From the NCBI RefSeq assembly GCF_918698245.1, contig NZ_CAKKMS010000001.1:372001-436000 (forward strand): a stretch of 64,000 nt of DNA. The letters are read 5' to 3'. How positions within the stretch are numbered: the stretch's first letter is position 1; each line of letters begins with the position of its first letter. This document shows, piece after piece, positions 25,507 to 33,897 of the stretch. The position numbers were made by a program, and so were the translations under genes. The notes beneath the pieces are model-generated. The model was given only the letters and a program-made list of their open reading frames with translations, made no database searches and was not told the DNA's origin. Source of the DNA: Pedobacter sp. Bi126. GTDB lineage: Bacteria; Bacteroidota; Bacteroidia; Sphingobacteriales; Sphingobacteriaceae.

Positions 25507-27036
25507 TTAAAGAATATTCCACCAATCGTACTGTTTGGCATCATTTGATGGTTTTATGGGAGTTTCTAATTTAACTTCAGTCACTATTTCAGCTACAATA
25601 GTTTCAATTTCAACTTCAACAAGCTCTTTCTCGATAGCCGGATAACCATGTTTAGCAACAATATTTTCGAGCTGAACTTTAAAAGCAGCAGCCTTGCTCT
25701 TATTTACCATTTTCACGAAATTGATGTAACCCTCTACAGCATTAATCAGGTTTTTAGCATTACCCCATTTCTGTCCGTTCCAGCCATGTGATTCTATGTT
25801 GTGCAAAAGCGCTCTAAATTTGCGCAGTTGATCCCGCTGAACATTTAATTTTTCATTTACAACAATTCCGGTAACCTTTTGCAGATTGCCTTTTCGCATG
25901 ATATGCGTTTTGGCAGGGTGCATGGTAAAACCTTCTGATTCTATGATCTTTTTGAGAAAAAACAATAAACTGGCAATATTTTTTTCGTTCTCTTTTGTTG
26001 TTGAAAAACTTAAATCATCAGCATATCGGGTATAAACAAAGTTGAATTTCGATGCTAATCCTGTAATTTTCTTATCAAGTTTAAATGCGATTAAATTGCT
26101 AATTGCCGGACTCGCAGGAGAACCTTGCGGTAGCACGCGATCTCCTTTTTGCACGTAATAAGATACGCCATCCATTTCTACATGTTCTGTTTCTGCATGG
26201 GTACAAATTAGGCCAAACACAGTAGCAAGTTGTTCTGAGTAGCCCAATTTATGGAATAACCCCTTTACGCGTTTGTAACTAATGCTTGGAAAGAAATCTT
26301 TTAAATCGACATTAATAACAATGTCTTTTTCGAGATGTGGCTGCGCATTGCTGATGATGGAGCGTTCTTTGATAAAGCCATGAACATGATCATTAATTTC
26401 AATACGGTTCAAAATGTGCTCCAATACCCAGAGTTGCAAAGCTTTTAATCTGGATTTTGGTGCTGATATCAGCCTTTTCCCACCTGTTTTTTTAGGAATT
26501 TCGAAAGTATGGTAATGATTGATCCGGGAAACTTTTCTTTGATAGAGCAAGTATCGTAAAGTGGATAAATCTGCACCAATGGCTGATGCAAAATCGACAA
26601 TTTGATTAAAAACCGGCAGATTAAATTTCTGTAAAGTTTCTACATCAGATTCCGTTTGGTTTAAGCCACCTGAAACCCCATCGCCCAAATAAATAATCTG
26701 CTGTTGCTGAATATTCAGCCAGTTTGCAGCCTTATCATCTTTCTTTTGTTTGTTTTTTTGCTTGGTTAATGCTCGTTTATCCTTTGCCAATTTCATGCGT
26801 GCTTTACGCATTTCTTTTAGCATGGCCTCTTGATTCTGGTATTTACGATCCTGCGCCAAAAGATTGTTCAGCTCTTGGTTTGCAACAAGTTCCCGTTTAA
26901 TTAAAACTTCTGGTAAACTTGGCGTATTAGAAGATTCCCAAAAACCAAGGCGCTGCATTTCTTCAAGGATATAACTTTCTTTAGAGGTAGCCCGAATACG
27001 GTCGTAGATTTGTTGTCGGCTCAGTTTTTCTGCCAT
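25507..27036 (-). CDS. Retron-type reverse transcriptase with N-terminal extension
   Basis: A 509-residue protein. Diagnostic retron features are visible: NAQPH at 230-234 (the NAxxH motif), VDLKDFF at 243-249, LPQGSPASP at 302-310, catalytic YADD at 338-341 and VTG at 388-390. A retron RT uses an adjacent structured RNA as primer and template to make multicopy single-stranded DNA. The usual length is 300-350, so the first roughly 140 residues are extra, with a Lys-rich coiled-coil-like stretch (KEMRKARMKLAKDKRALTKQ). A structured RNA with a 25-bp hairpin lies just upstream (27090-27312). The ATG at 27036 follows a terminator-like hairpin by about 19 bp. Confidence 0.92.
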   Translation of the reverse strand: MAEKLSRQQIYDRIRATSKESYILEEMQRLGFWESSNTPSLPEVLIKRELVANQELNNLLAQDRKYQNQEAMLKEMRKARMKLAKDKRALTKQKNKQKKDDKAANWLNIQQQQIIYLGDGVSGGLNQTESDVETLQKFNLPVFNQIVDFASAIGADLSTLRYLLYQRKVSRINHYHTFEIPKKTGGKRLISAPKSRLKALQLWVLEHILNRIEINDHVHGFIKERSIISNAQPHLEKDIVINVDLKDFFPSISYKRVKGLFHKLGYSEQLATVFGLICTHAETEHVEMDGVSYYVQKGDRVLPQGSPASPAISNLIAFKLDKKITGLASKFNFVYTRYADDLSFSTTKENEKNIASLLFFLKKIIESEGFTMHPAKTHIMRKGNLQKVTGIVVNEKLNVQRDQLRKFRALLHNIESHGWNGQKWGNAKNLINAVEGYINFVKMVNKSKAAAFKVQLENIVAKHGYPAIEKELVEVEIETIVAEIVTEVKLETPIKPSNDAKQYDWWNIL

Positions 27037-27054
27037 TTGGAGCTTGATTTAGTT

Positions 27055-27085
27055 AAAAAGCCCTGTCTTTTTTATAAAACAGGGC
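27055..27085 (-). terminator. Rho-independent terminator between retron RNA and RT gene
   Basis: On the minus strand GCCCTGT (27085-27079) pairs with ACAGGGC (27066-27060) and is followed by TTTTT (27059-27055). It lies after the proposed retron RNA and 19 bp before the RT start codon. It would release the short RNA separately and leave RT expression to read-through. Confidence 0.7.
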
Positions 27086-27089
27086 CCGA

Positions 27090-27312
27090 ATTTAAAATCC
27101 TTCGTATTTTCATAGGACTATATCAATCAACTCCAGAGAACATGTACTATACGTACGGTTAAACTCGTGGAGTATGGAACCGAAACCGTACGTATAGTAC
27201 GTGTTCTCCCCATAAAGATTGCAGGTAGTGCCGAGTGTCAAATATTAGTTCATCGATGACGAAACATCACCATTTTCTTATTCAGAAAAAGCAAGGTATT
27301 TTTTAAATCCAC
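27090..27312 (-). ncRNA. Putative retron msr-msd RNA
   Basis: Directly upstream of the RT gene. The core is a long hairpin: a 25-bp arm at 27184-27208 pairs with 27136-27160 with a single G-U wobble and a 23-base loop, a typical msd stem. Upstream in the RNA come small msr-like hairpins, TTTTCT/AGAAAA and GATG-TTTCGT-CATC. The latter resembles the GTTTCG-containing hairpin of the Ec86 msr. Outer inverted segments ATTTAAAA (about 27301-27309) and TTTTAAAT (about 27091-27099), extended by CCTT/AAGG, could be the a1/a2 repeats. Exact ends and branching G are not determined. Strength comes from the stem plus the retron RT next to it. Confidence 0.78.
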
Positions 27313-27430
27313 GGGCAATATAGAAATAAATATTTCGATTTTGAAACTAATTTATAAGTTAATCTCAAATTTTATTTTTACGATAAGGAGGTGTTTTTAA
27401 GGGAAGAAATCAGATTTGATGCGAGAAATT

Positions 27431-28192
27431 TTACCATTCCATTCTGCCTAAACTTACGGTTCCACTCATATTAACATTGGTTAAAAGGGTGTATGAACAA
27501 TCTAACTCTTTAAGTTTTCTTAAGCCGTATATATCGAGCTCAACCAGAGGGTTATCTCTTAGGGACAATTCTTCAAGATCTTTAAACTTACTAAAATCTA
27601 ATTTTGTCAATTGATTTTCAGCTAACCTGATCAGTTTTACCGCAGGACACCCTGTTACTTTAAACTCGGTTAGCCTGTTTTTTTGAAACTCAATATGCAC
27701 AAGTTTTGGAAGATTTGAAATGCTCACTTTACTAAGTGCATTTTGTAGCATGTTTATATCTTCGAGCTTTTGCAGTCCTGTAAAATCTATTACACTGATT
27801 TGATTCTGATGGATGTATAAATTTTTGAGGTTTATCAATCCCTTAAGGTTAACGCGCTGAATCTGGTTGTTGTAGCCAAAAATATTTTCCAGGTTTTTCA
27901 TTCCTTCCAGATCCAGTATCTGTACCTGGTTATTCCAAAAGCTTAGCTCTTTTAGGTTTGTGAAACTTTTAATGCCTACCAATGAACTGATACCTGCCTG
28001 GTCTAAACTGAGCTTAGTTGCTTTTAGTGCTTCATTAAGCTGAATTTCGCCGTCTCCATTAAGATCTATACCCTGAACAATTAATTTCTTCTTAAAATTC
28101 GGATCCGGAATTTTTATCGTTTGGGCAAAAGCACCAAAAGGTATGATCACCCCTATAATGATGAGGTAACAATACACATATTTTTTCTTCAT
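27431..28192 (-). CDS. Secreted leucine-rich repeat protein
   Basis: About 253 residues. A signal peptide (MKKKYVYCYLIIIGVIIPFG, cleavage near AFAQ) is followed by an EF-hand-like DLNGDGEIQLNEA segment. Regular LRR units of about 21 residues then follow, with repeats such as NLKELSFWNNQVQILDL and NLKNLYIHQNQISVIDF. LRR proteins of this type mediate protein binding outside the cytoplasm. An in-frame TTG at 28204 exists; ATG 28192 gives the better signal peptide. It follows, 13 bp away, a secreted partner gene in the same direction. The binding partner is unknown. Confidence 0.85.
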   Translation of the reverse strand: MKKKYVYCYLIIIGVIIPFGAFAQTIKIPDPNFKKKLIVQGIDLNGDGEIQLNEALKATKLSLDQAGISSLVGIKSFTNLKELSFWNNQVQILDLEGMKNLENIFGYNNQIQRVNLKGLINLKNLYIHQNQISVIDFTGLQKLEDINMLQNALSKVSISNLPKLVHIEFQKNRLTEFKVTGCPAVKLIRLAENQLTKLDFSKFKDLEELSLRDNPLVELDIYGLRKLKELDCSYTLLTNVNMSGTVSLGRMEW

Positions 28193-28205
28193 TATTTTTC
28201 TCAAT

Positions 28206-28814
28206 TTAATTGCTCACTATTACATTTACCACTGCGCCAGCTTCTTTAACCTCAACAAAGCCACGTACTTCATTTTCAATAAAAACGTCGTAATGCTGAT
28301 CTTCATAAATTGGCGACGAGCCTAAAGCATATCCATAAACATTATAAGAAGTGCTTGTGCCGGTTTGAACAGCAACTGTTTTTTGCCTGGCAAAGGCTAT
28401 CCAGCTAATTGCATAATACTTTCCTGGTTTCAGGTTGGTAAACTGAAACGTTCCCTTATCATCCAAAAATCTGCCTTCTACCCGGTAAGTAAATGCAACA
28501 GGACTCATAGTGGCCTGTTTTCTACGGCTATTAAATTTTTTCTTCAGCTCCAAAAATTCAGTAAAATAAGGTGTTACCGGGAATAGCAAGATCTGGCTCC
28601 CTTTAACACCAAAATTATCTTTTCCTTTTTTCTTCAATGTGGCTGTTCCCTGTATGGTAGACGTTCCTTTTTCCATCAATCTGGCCGTTTCTGCTTCATT
28701 AAAAGGAGTAGCAGGAAGTACCCATTCCGGGGTTTTCTGTGCATAGCCCATCATGCTACAACATAAAAGCAACATTTCAACCAGCAATATTTTTGGTATT
28801 CTTTTGTTCATCAT
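28206..28814 (-). CDS. Secreted protein of unknown function (carboxypeptidase-regulatory-like), 202 aa
   Basis: Begins MMNKRIPKILLVEMLLLCCSMMGYAQ, a signal peptide with cleavage after GYAQ. A central part has beta-rich stretches, including VEGRFLDDKGTFQFTNLKPGKYYAISWIAF, which matches the 'LKPGKYYA' pattern of carboxypeptidase-regulatory/transthyretin-like folds. The product is probably periplasmic or surface-bound. It is co-directional with the LRR gene 13 bp downstream, so they likely form an operon and may act together. I recognise no enzymatic motif. Confidence 0.75.
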   Translation of the reverse strand: MMNKRIPKILLVEMLLLCCSMMGYAQKTPEWVLPATPFNEAETARLMEKGTSTIQGTATLKKKGKDNFGVKGSQILLFPVTPYFTEFLELKKKFNSRRKQATMSPVAFTYRVEGRFLDDKGTFQFTNLKPGKYYAISWIAFARQKTVAVQTGTSTSYNVYGYALGSSPIYEDQHYDVFIENEVRGFVEVKEAGAVVNVIVSN

Positions 28815-29215
28815 TTTTTCAAAATTTTATTTGCCTCATTATGTAAATTTCAGTAGCTGATAATAATATATTATCTCGATTCGATAAGCGAAAAACCCGG
28901 ATAACTTGCTAAAAATTTATCCAGGTTTTACCGGGGGGCGATTAAGAGACGGTTATTAACTTTGTTTATGCTTTTTTATTCAATTAAGACTTTACTTACC
29001 GTTTATAGATAAACTCGTTTTGTTTTTGTTAAATCAACGGTTTTACAGGCATTTTTTTAATTTATAATCTTCCAATATAATACCCAAAGTTAAACTGGAA
29101 CATTGTCTGTATTTATCCCTGATTTCGGGGATATTTGATTTTATTGCCATGTTTGTTTTGAAATGCACAGTAGAAAAGTTTATCAGGTATTATAGCTGAA
29201 TTGTATAGTTTTAGC
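28815..29215. other. Intergenic region between secreted-protein operon and histidine kinase gene
   Basis: About 400 AT-rich bp between divergent genes. It contains a hairpin with arms AACCCGGATAA (28894-28904) and TTATCCAGGTT (28917-28927), with one mismatch and no T-tract, and promoter sequence for the kinase at its right end. I see no gene. Confidence 0.55.
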
Positions 29216-29223
29216 TATGTTTG
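29216..29223 (+). promoter_or_regulatory. -7 promoter element of the histidine kinase gene
   Basis: TATGTTTG is an exact match to TAnnTTTG and lies 24 bp before the ATG at 29248. It also explains why an in-frame TTG at 29221 is not a real start: it is the last part of this box. Confidence 0.55.
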
Positions 29224-29247
29224 ATACTCATCATCTATGTGCTTTTA

Positions 29248-31239
29248 ATGAAAAAAACCGCTCTATACTGTTTGTTTATGGTTTGCGTTCACCTATCATT
29301 TGCGCAATTGCCCATAACCGATGTACGCTACCCGGATAGTTTGTTAAAACTTTCGGCAAACACCAAATCTGATAGCGTAAAAGCGCGTTCACTATTCCTT
29401 TTATCAGATTATTGGTCAGACAGGGATACCTTAAAATCTAAAAACTTCCTTGCAAAAGGTTCAAAATATGGAGATAAATATCCTTATGTTAAAGCACTTT
29501 ACCATTATTATTTAGCCGGATATTATTTTGCCATTAATCCGCAAAAAAGTGAACCATACTATATTGAGGCTGAGAAACAATTATCGAAATTCGATAATCA
29601 AGATGCATTTCTGTTCAGAAGCCGATGCTGGACACATCTTTCCATTTTAGAAATAGACATAAAAGACAATTCAATATCTTCTATTAATATTCTCATAAAT
29701 GAAATTATTCCTTTGTTAAAAAGAGTAGACGACACCAGATATCTAGCTGTAAATTATCACAATATAGCGATGATATTTATGGAATGGGGGCAATATGAAA
29801 AAGCAGAAAAATATCACCGATTGGCAATTTCACTGCTAGAGAAAAACCGTCTTTTAAACATCGAAGATCAATATCAGGAATATATAAGCTACACCAAAAA
29901 TTGTTTGTATCAAAATAAAATAACACTCGCAAAGAAGTTATTAAACAAAGCTACAGCGCTATTACCTAAAACGCGAAACCCTAGAAATTATATGGATTAT
30001 TACGAAGTAGAGGGAATGTACTATACCATAACCAAAGTATATACAAAAGCATTACAATCGCTCACAAAGGGCAAATCGCTTGCTTCGAAAGAAAAAGAAA
30101 ATTACCTGGAGCGGAATTTTTCTTTGCGGATATACGAGGTATTTATGGCTACGGGAGCGTATGAAAAAGCTTTAACAGTCATGCAAGGTCTTGTAAAAAA
30201 TAAGCCTACCTATAAATTTTCAAAAGATTACTTGACTTATTACCTAGGGCTATCAGAAACATATAATCGAATAGGCAACAGTAAAATGGCCTATGCCTGG
30301 CTTAAAAAATATAGTAAATTAAAGGATAGTATAAATACCCGGGAGGTTGAACACAAAATAAGTGCACTTGAAGTGAAATTTAAAACAGCAGAAAAAGAGA
30401 AAAAAATAATTGCCCTTAATGCCGAAAATGAAAAAGCAAACCTATCAGCAAAAAACAGCAAGTTGTTAAGCTGGTTATTTGGTATAGCTTGTTTGTTTTT
30501 ATTGATCGTTGCCATTTTGGGGTGGCTTTTTTATAGGAGCAGTAAAAAATTAACGATACAAAAAGATTTAAACCACCAGCAACAAATAGAAGATTTTAAC
30601 CGCAGGCAAAAAATTAAAATTGTTCAGGCCATGTTAAATGCCAAAGAAGAGGAACAGAACAGGGTTGCCCGCGATTTGCACGATGGATTGGGCGGAACGC
30701 TTGCGGGAATCAAGATCAATCTTTCGCATTACGCCACAAAAAAGAAAAACAACGATGATCCTGAACTGTACCAGATCATGGATCAGATGGAAGGTTCGAT
30801 AAATGAACTGCGCAGGATAGCGCACGACATGATGCCAGAAATGTTGCTCAAATTTGGGCTGGAGGAGTCATTAAGGGACTTGTGCGCATCGTTAGCTTCT
30901 GAAAAACTGAACATTGATTTTAAATACCTGGGCGCTAAACGTGCATTTTTGCCACAACAGCAAATTAGTATATACCGCATTATACAAGAAGCAATGCATA
31001 ATGCTATTAAGCACGCAGAGGCAAAACACATTTTGTTGCAGTGCTCTCAAAACGATAATATATTTTATATTACCATAGAAGATGATGGCAAAGGTTTTGA
31101 TCCCAACTATTTAACTAAAGGTATGGGCATTCAGAATATAAAAAACAGGGTAGCCTATTTAGATGGTGAAATGGAAATTTTATCAGCTGAAAATAAACCA
31201 GGTACTTCTATTAACATAGAATTGAATGTTACTACTTAA
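29248..31239 (+). CDS. Two-component sensor histidine kinase with periplasmic TPR-like domain
   Basis: A 663-residue protein. It has a signal peptide (MKKTALYCLFMVCVHLSFAQ) and TPR-like helical repeats over about residues 80-370 (NYHNIAMIFMEWGQYEKAEKYHRLAISLLEK). One membrane helix follows (LLSWLFGIACLFLLIVAILGWLF), then a HisKA_3 dimerisation/phosphorylation segment (RVARDLHDGLGGTLAG, His phosphosite) and a HATPase_c domain (EAMHNAIKHAEA; DDGKGFDP). HisKA_3 kinases usually partner with LuxR/NarL-type response regulators. The convergent gene 31310-31933 is exactly that, 70 bp away. The signal is unknown. Confidence 0.92.
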   Translation: MKKTALYCLFMVCVHLSFAQLPITDVRYPDSLLKLSANTKSDSVKARSLFLLSDYWSDRDTLKSKNFLAKGSKYGDKYPYVKALYHYYLAGYYFAINPQKSEPYYIEAEKQLSKFDNQDAFLFRSRCWTHLSILEIDIKDNSISSINILINEIIPLLKRVDDTRYLAVNYHNIAMIFMEWGQYEKAEKYHRLAISLLEKNRLLNIEDQYQEYISYTKNCLYQNKITLAKKLLNKATALLPKTRNPRNYMDYYEVEGMYYTITKVYTKALQSLTKGKSLASKEKENYLERNFSLRIYEVFMATGAYEKALTVMQGLVKNKPTYKFSKDYLTYYLGLSETYNRIGNSKMAYAWLKKYSKLKDSINTREVEHKISALEVKFKTAEKEKKIIALNAENEKANLSAKNSKLLSWLFGIACLFLLIVAILGWLFYRSSKKLTIQKDLNHQQQIEDFNRRQKIKIVQAMLNAKEEEQNRVARDLHDGLGGTLAGIKINLSHYATKKKNNDDPELYQIMDQMEGSINELRRIAHDMMPEMLLKFGLEESLRDLCASLASEKLNIDFKYLGAKRAFLPQQQISIYRIIQEAMHNAIKHAEAKHILLQCSQNDNIFYITIEDDGKGFDPNYLTKGMGIQNIKNRVAYLDGEMEILSAENKPGTSINIELNVTT

Positions 31240-31309
31240 CGGCTATTTGCTTAGATCTTTAACATAAACAATTTTCTAGTCGTTATCTATCTTATAAAAA
31301 GTTTTTTCA

Positions 31310-31933
31310 TTATATCAATCCATACTTTATAGCTCGGTTTACCACTGCCGACATACTGGCCACTTCAAATTTTTCGATCAGATTTTTACGGTGGCTCTCT
31401 ACCGTATGAGGACTGATAAACAAGTGTGTGGCTATTTGCCCTGTGGTTAGCCCTTTGCCTACCAGCTCCAGTACTTCTTTTTCTCTACGGGTAATGTGTG
31501 GTATTTCTACCAGATTGCCTTTTTGGGGGCTGTACATAATCTCTTTCGATTTGGCGCACAGGTATTTCTGGCCACTTAAAATGGTCTGAATGGCCAATAT
31601 GATCTCTTGACCTACAGAATTTTTAAGAACATAACCATTTGCACCACTTTGTAAAACGCTTTTAATTACAGGCCGTTCGTTATGCATACTCAGCGCAATA
31701 ATCCCAACTTGCTTATCGGTCTTTCGTACCTGTTTGCATATTTCTACGCCGCTTATATCTGGCAGGCTAATATCAAGCAATACCACATTTGGCTTTAAAT
31801 TGTTTATCCCCTCCAAACCTGTCTGTCCGGTATCGTAACAGGCTATTACCTCCATATCATCGCGGTTAGTAAGCAGGTTTTTCAATCCGTCAGATACAAT
31901 GGGATGGTCGTCTATAATAATTACTTTAATCAT
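31310..31933 (-). CDS. NarL/LuxR-type response regulator
   Basis: A 207-residue protein. The receiver domain (residues 1-120) has the phospho-acceptor Asp in PNVVLLDISLPDISG and the acidic pair DDHP at 8-11. The C-terminal LuxR HTH reads LTRREKEVLELVGKGLTTGQIATHLFISPHTVESHRKNL. It faces the HisKA_3 kinase convergently, so they almost certainly form a cognate pair though separately transcribed. The regulated genes are unknown; the kinase's own promoter and the nearby secreted genes are candidates. Confidence 0.92.
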   Translation of the reverse strand: MIKVIIIDDHPIVSDGLKNLLTNRDDMEVIACYDTGQTGLEGINNLKPNVVLLDISLPDISGVEICKQVRKTDKQVGIIALSMHNERPVIKSVLQSGANGYVLKNSVGQEIILAIQTILSGQKYLCAKSKEIMYSPQKGNLVEIPHITRREKEVLELVGKGLTTGQIATHLFISPHTVESHRKNLIEKFEVASMSAVVNRAIKYGLI

Positions 31934-32061
31934 TTTAAATCAATTGGCTAATACCATTAAATAACCACGCTAGCAGAATATTCTTTATCATCTAATATCA
32001 TCAACTAAAATATCAGAATACACCAATAGGCACGAATTAAAAGCATTGCATTTTTCAACCT

Positions 32062-32811
32062 TTACCCTCCTTCTGCAACCGGTTCAGGATTTAGAACAAA
32101 CTGTTTGTTCTTTACATTAAAATTCACGTTAAGGTATCCCCCAACCCTGCCAATCTGATTGGAAATCAAAAAATCATTGCCCTTCCCCGTCGTAATGTTA
32201 TCATAAATTATGGTCATGACATTGCCTGTGGGCGTTTCGATAGGTTCAAAATTAAGGATCTGAAAGGTTTTATTAGTTTCCTTATTGATGATCTTTAATT
32301 CGCGCATGTGTGCTTCGGTAGATTTGCTCTTTTTAGCATAAACACCGATAAAATAATAATGCTGCAAAGACGGAAACTGAAGGATCTGGATATTATCGAA
32401 CGCTTCATCTGAGCGATCACTGAGTCTGTTTACAAGCCGCAGGTTTACCTTCAGTTTACTTTTACCACGGCTCCAGCTACCTGTGAGCTGCTGAGGTGAA
32501 AAATTAAGGTGAAAAGTGGCAGAAATCCTGTCATTAGTCCCAATTTCATAAATTTTAAGCTCTTGGGTACTTTGGGTAAAAACGCCCTCAAGCCTGATGG
32601 GATGATTAACTTTATCGTATTTATAGACCCCAATAACATTATAGTGTTTTTTTGCAGGTTCGCCAAAATAGCCCTCTTTTACCTGAAAAGATAAAGTAAC
32701 CGGATACCTGTCGATTAACCCCGTGTAATTGTAAATATTGTACCAACCGGCAAAGGTTTTCACCGATGTTAAAATAAGGGTGGCCACCAATACAATAAGC
32801 TTAGTTTTCAT
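32062..32811 (-). CDS. Secreted protein of unknown function, 249 aa
   Basis: Starts with a signal peptide MKTKLIVLVATLILTSVKTFAG. A beta-rich body follows with YPVTLSFQVKEGYFGEPAKKHYNVIGVYKYDKVNHPIRLEG, a repeated pattern of short strands and turns, ending QIGRVGGYLNVNFNVKNKQFVLNPEPV. The product is likely periplasmic or surface-exposed. No enzymatic motif is recognised. The next gene downstream in the same direction is the two-component response regulator, 129 bp away. Function is unknown. Confidence 0.7.
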   Translation of the reverse strand: MKTKLIVLVATLILTSVKTFAGWYNIYNYTGLIDRYPVTLSFQVKEGYFGEPAKKHYNVIGVYKYDKVNHPIRLEGVFTQSTQELKIYEIGTNDRISATFHLNFSPQQLTGSWSRGKSKLKVNLRLVNRLSDRSDEAFDNIQILQFPSLQHYYFIGVYAKKSKSTEAHMRELKIINKETNKTFQILNFEPIETPTGNVMTIIYDNITTGKGNDFLISNQIGRVGGYLNVNFNVKNKQFVLNPEPVAEGG

Positions 32812-32904
32812 GTTTAATTATTTGATTTTTTTCTTTTAACGCTGCCGCAATGCCTAACAAAAGTGCCCTATTTTTATTCGATGACATAAAAAGATCATTG
32901 AAGA

Positions 32905-33777
32905 TTAAATCTGTTTTGGTTCGTGTATACTTAGGTATTTAGATCTAAAACCAGATGGAGGTTCACCAGTCTTGATAAAAAACAATCTGCTGAAATAGGC
33001 AGGATCGTCATAACCAAGGGTATAGGCAATCTCCTTTGCCGTTCTGTCTGTATGTATAAGCAATCTTTTTGCCTCCAGGATAATCCTGTTTTTGATGATC
33101 TCGTTCGGCTGAGGAAGCTTAAGCCGCTTGAACCTATGCGTAAGGGTTTTGGGGGCTATCACCAGCAGATCGGCGTAATCGGCAACATGATGTTTTTCTT
33201 TAAAGTTCGCTTCGACCAATTGGGTAAACTTCCTAAAAAACTCAAGATCATTGTTCGGTCTGGCGGCCATCACCCCTTCCAGGTGTTGCACCTTCCATAA
33301 CCGGGTAGACTTAATTAAAAGCTGTTTAAGGTAAGTCCTGATCATTTCTTCCAGCGATCCGTCTTTCAATTCAAATTCATCCTCGATCCTGGAAAACAGG
33401 TATTCAATAAATGTGGTATCCTGCTGGGGTATCACCGTCATTGGCATATTATTGATGTTATTGAACAGGAGTCCATCGCAGGCAACTTCTTCATCATGCA
33501 ACTGGATACAATAGAAATCGCGGTTATAGAACACCAGGCGACCTGATTGCTCGCCAAGTTTTTCGATGCTGAGTACCTGATTTGGGCTGATAAAGAATAA
33601 AGTTGGACTGGTAGTGTGGTAAACGTTGAAATCCACTTTTATTTCAAATCCTTTATTAAGATAAAGCACCTTGATATAAGATTTGTATGCTTCAGAATTG
33701 ATGGCCTCAATACTTTCTAAATCAACATTTACCATGCCGATGGTTTTAAGGTTTACATCAAAAATGCTTTGTTTCAT
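32905..33777 (-). CDS. AraC family regulator, 290 aa
   Basis: The N-terminal 180 residues form a cupin-like sensor (VDFNVYHTTSPTLFFISPNQVLSIEKLGEQSGRLVFYNRDFY). The C-terminal double HTH reads HHVADYADLLVIAPKTLTHRFKRL and AKEIAYTLGYDDPAYFSRLFFIKTGEPPSGFR. It lies next to an alpha/beta hydrolase gene in the same orientation, with 120 bp between that gene's stop and its start, so a regulatory link is plausible but unproven. The length is normal. The inducer is unknown. Confidence 0.88.
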   Translation of the reverse strand: MKQSIFDVNLKTIGMVNVDLESIEAINSEAYKSYIKVLYLNKGFEIKVDFNVYHTTSPTLFFISPNQVLSIEKLGEQSGRLVFYNRDFYCIQLHDEEVACDGLLFNNINNMPMTVIPQQDTTFIEYLFSRIEDEFELKDGSLEEMIRTYLKQLLIKSTRLWKVQHLEGVMAARPNNDLEFFRKFTQLVEANFKEKHHVADYADLLVIAPKTLTHRFKRLKLPQPNEIIKNRIILEAKRLLIHTDRTAKEIAYTLGYDDPAYFSRLFFIKTGEPPSGFRSKYLSIHEPKQI

Positions 33778-33897
33778 GAAAGGGTTAATAAAATAGATTA
33801 AAAAATAAAATTACCATTATTGGTGACGATTTCAATATTTGGTTAAAGCAAAAATTACCTGCGGGCATTTAAACCTGCAAGTAATCTTATCTTATAA

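Noticed and set aside
20512..27036. Group II intron or diversity-generating retroelement
   Set aside because: No maturase or intron domain V-like structure, no template/variable repeat pair; NAxxH and VTG motifs and the msd-like stem favour a retron.
27381..27420. Strong GGAGG-like sequence followed by an ATG on the plus strand
   Set aside because: The frame stops after ten codons and Bacteroidota do not rely on Shine-Dalgarno sites.
29221..29247. TTG start for the histidine kinase at 29221
   Set aside because: These bases belong to a TATGTTTG promoter box, and ATG 29248 gives a clean signal peptide.
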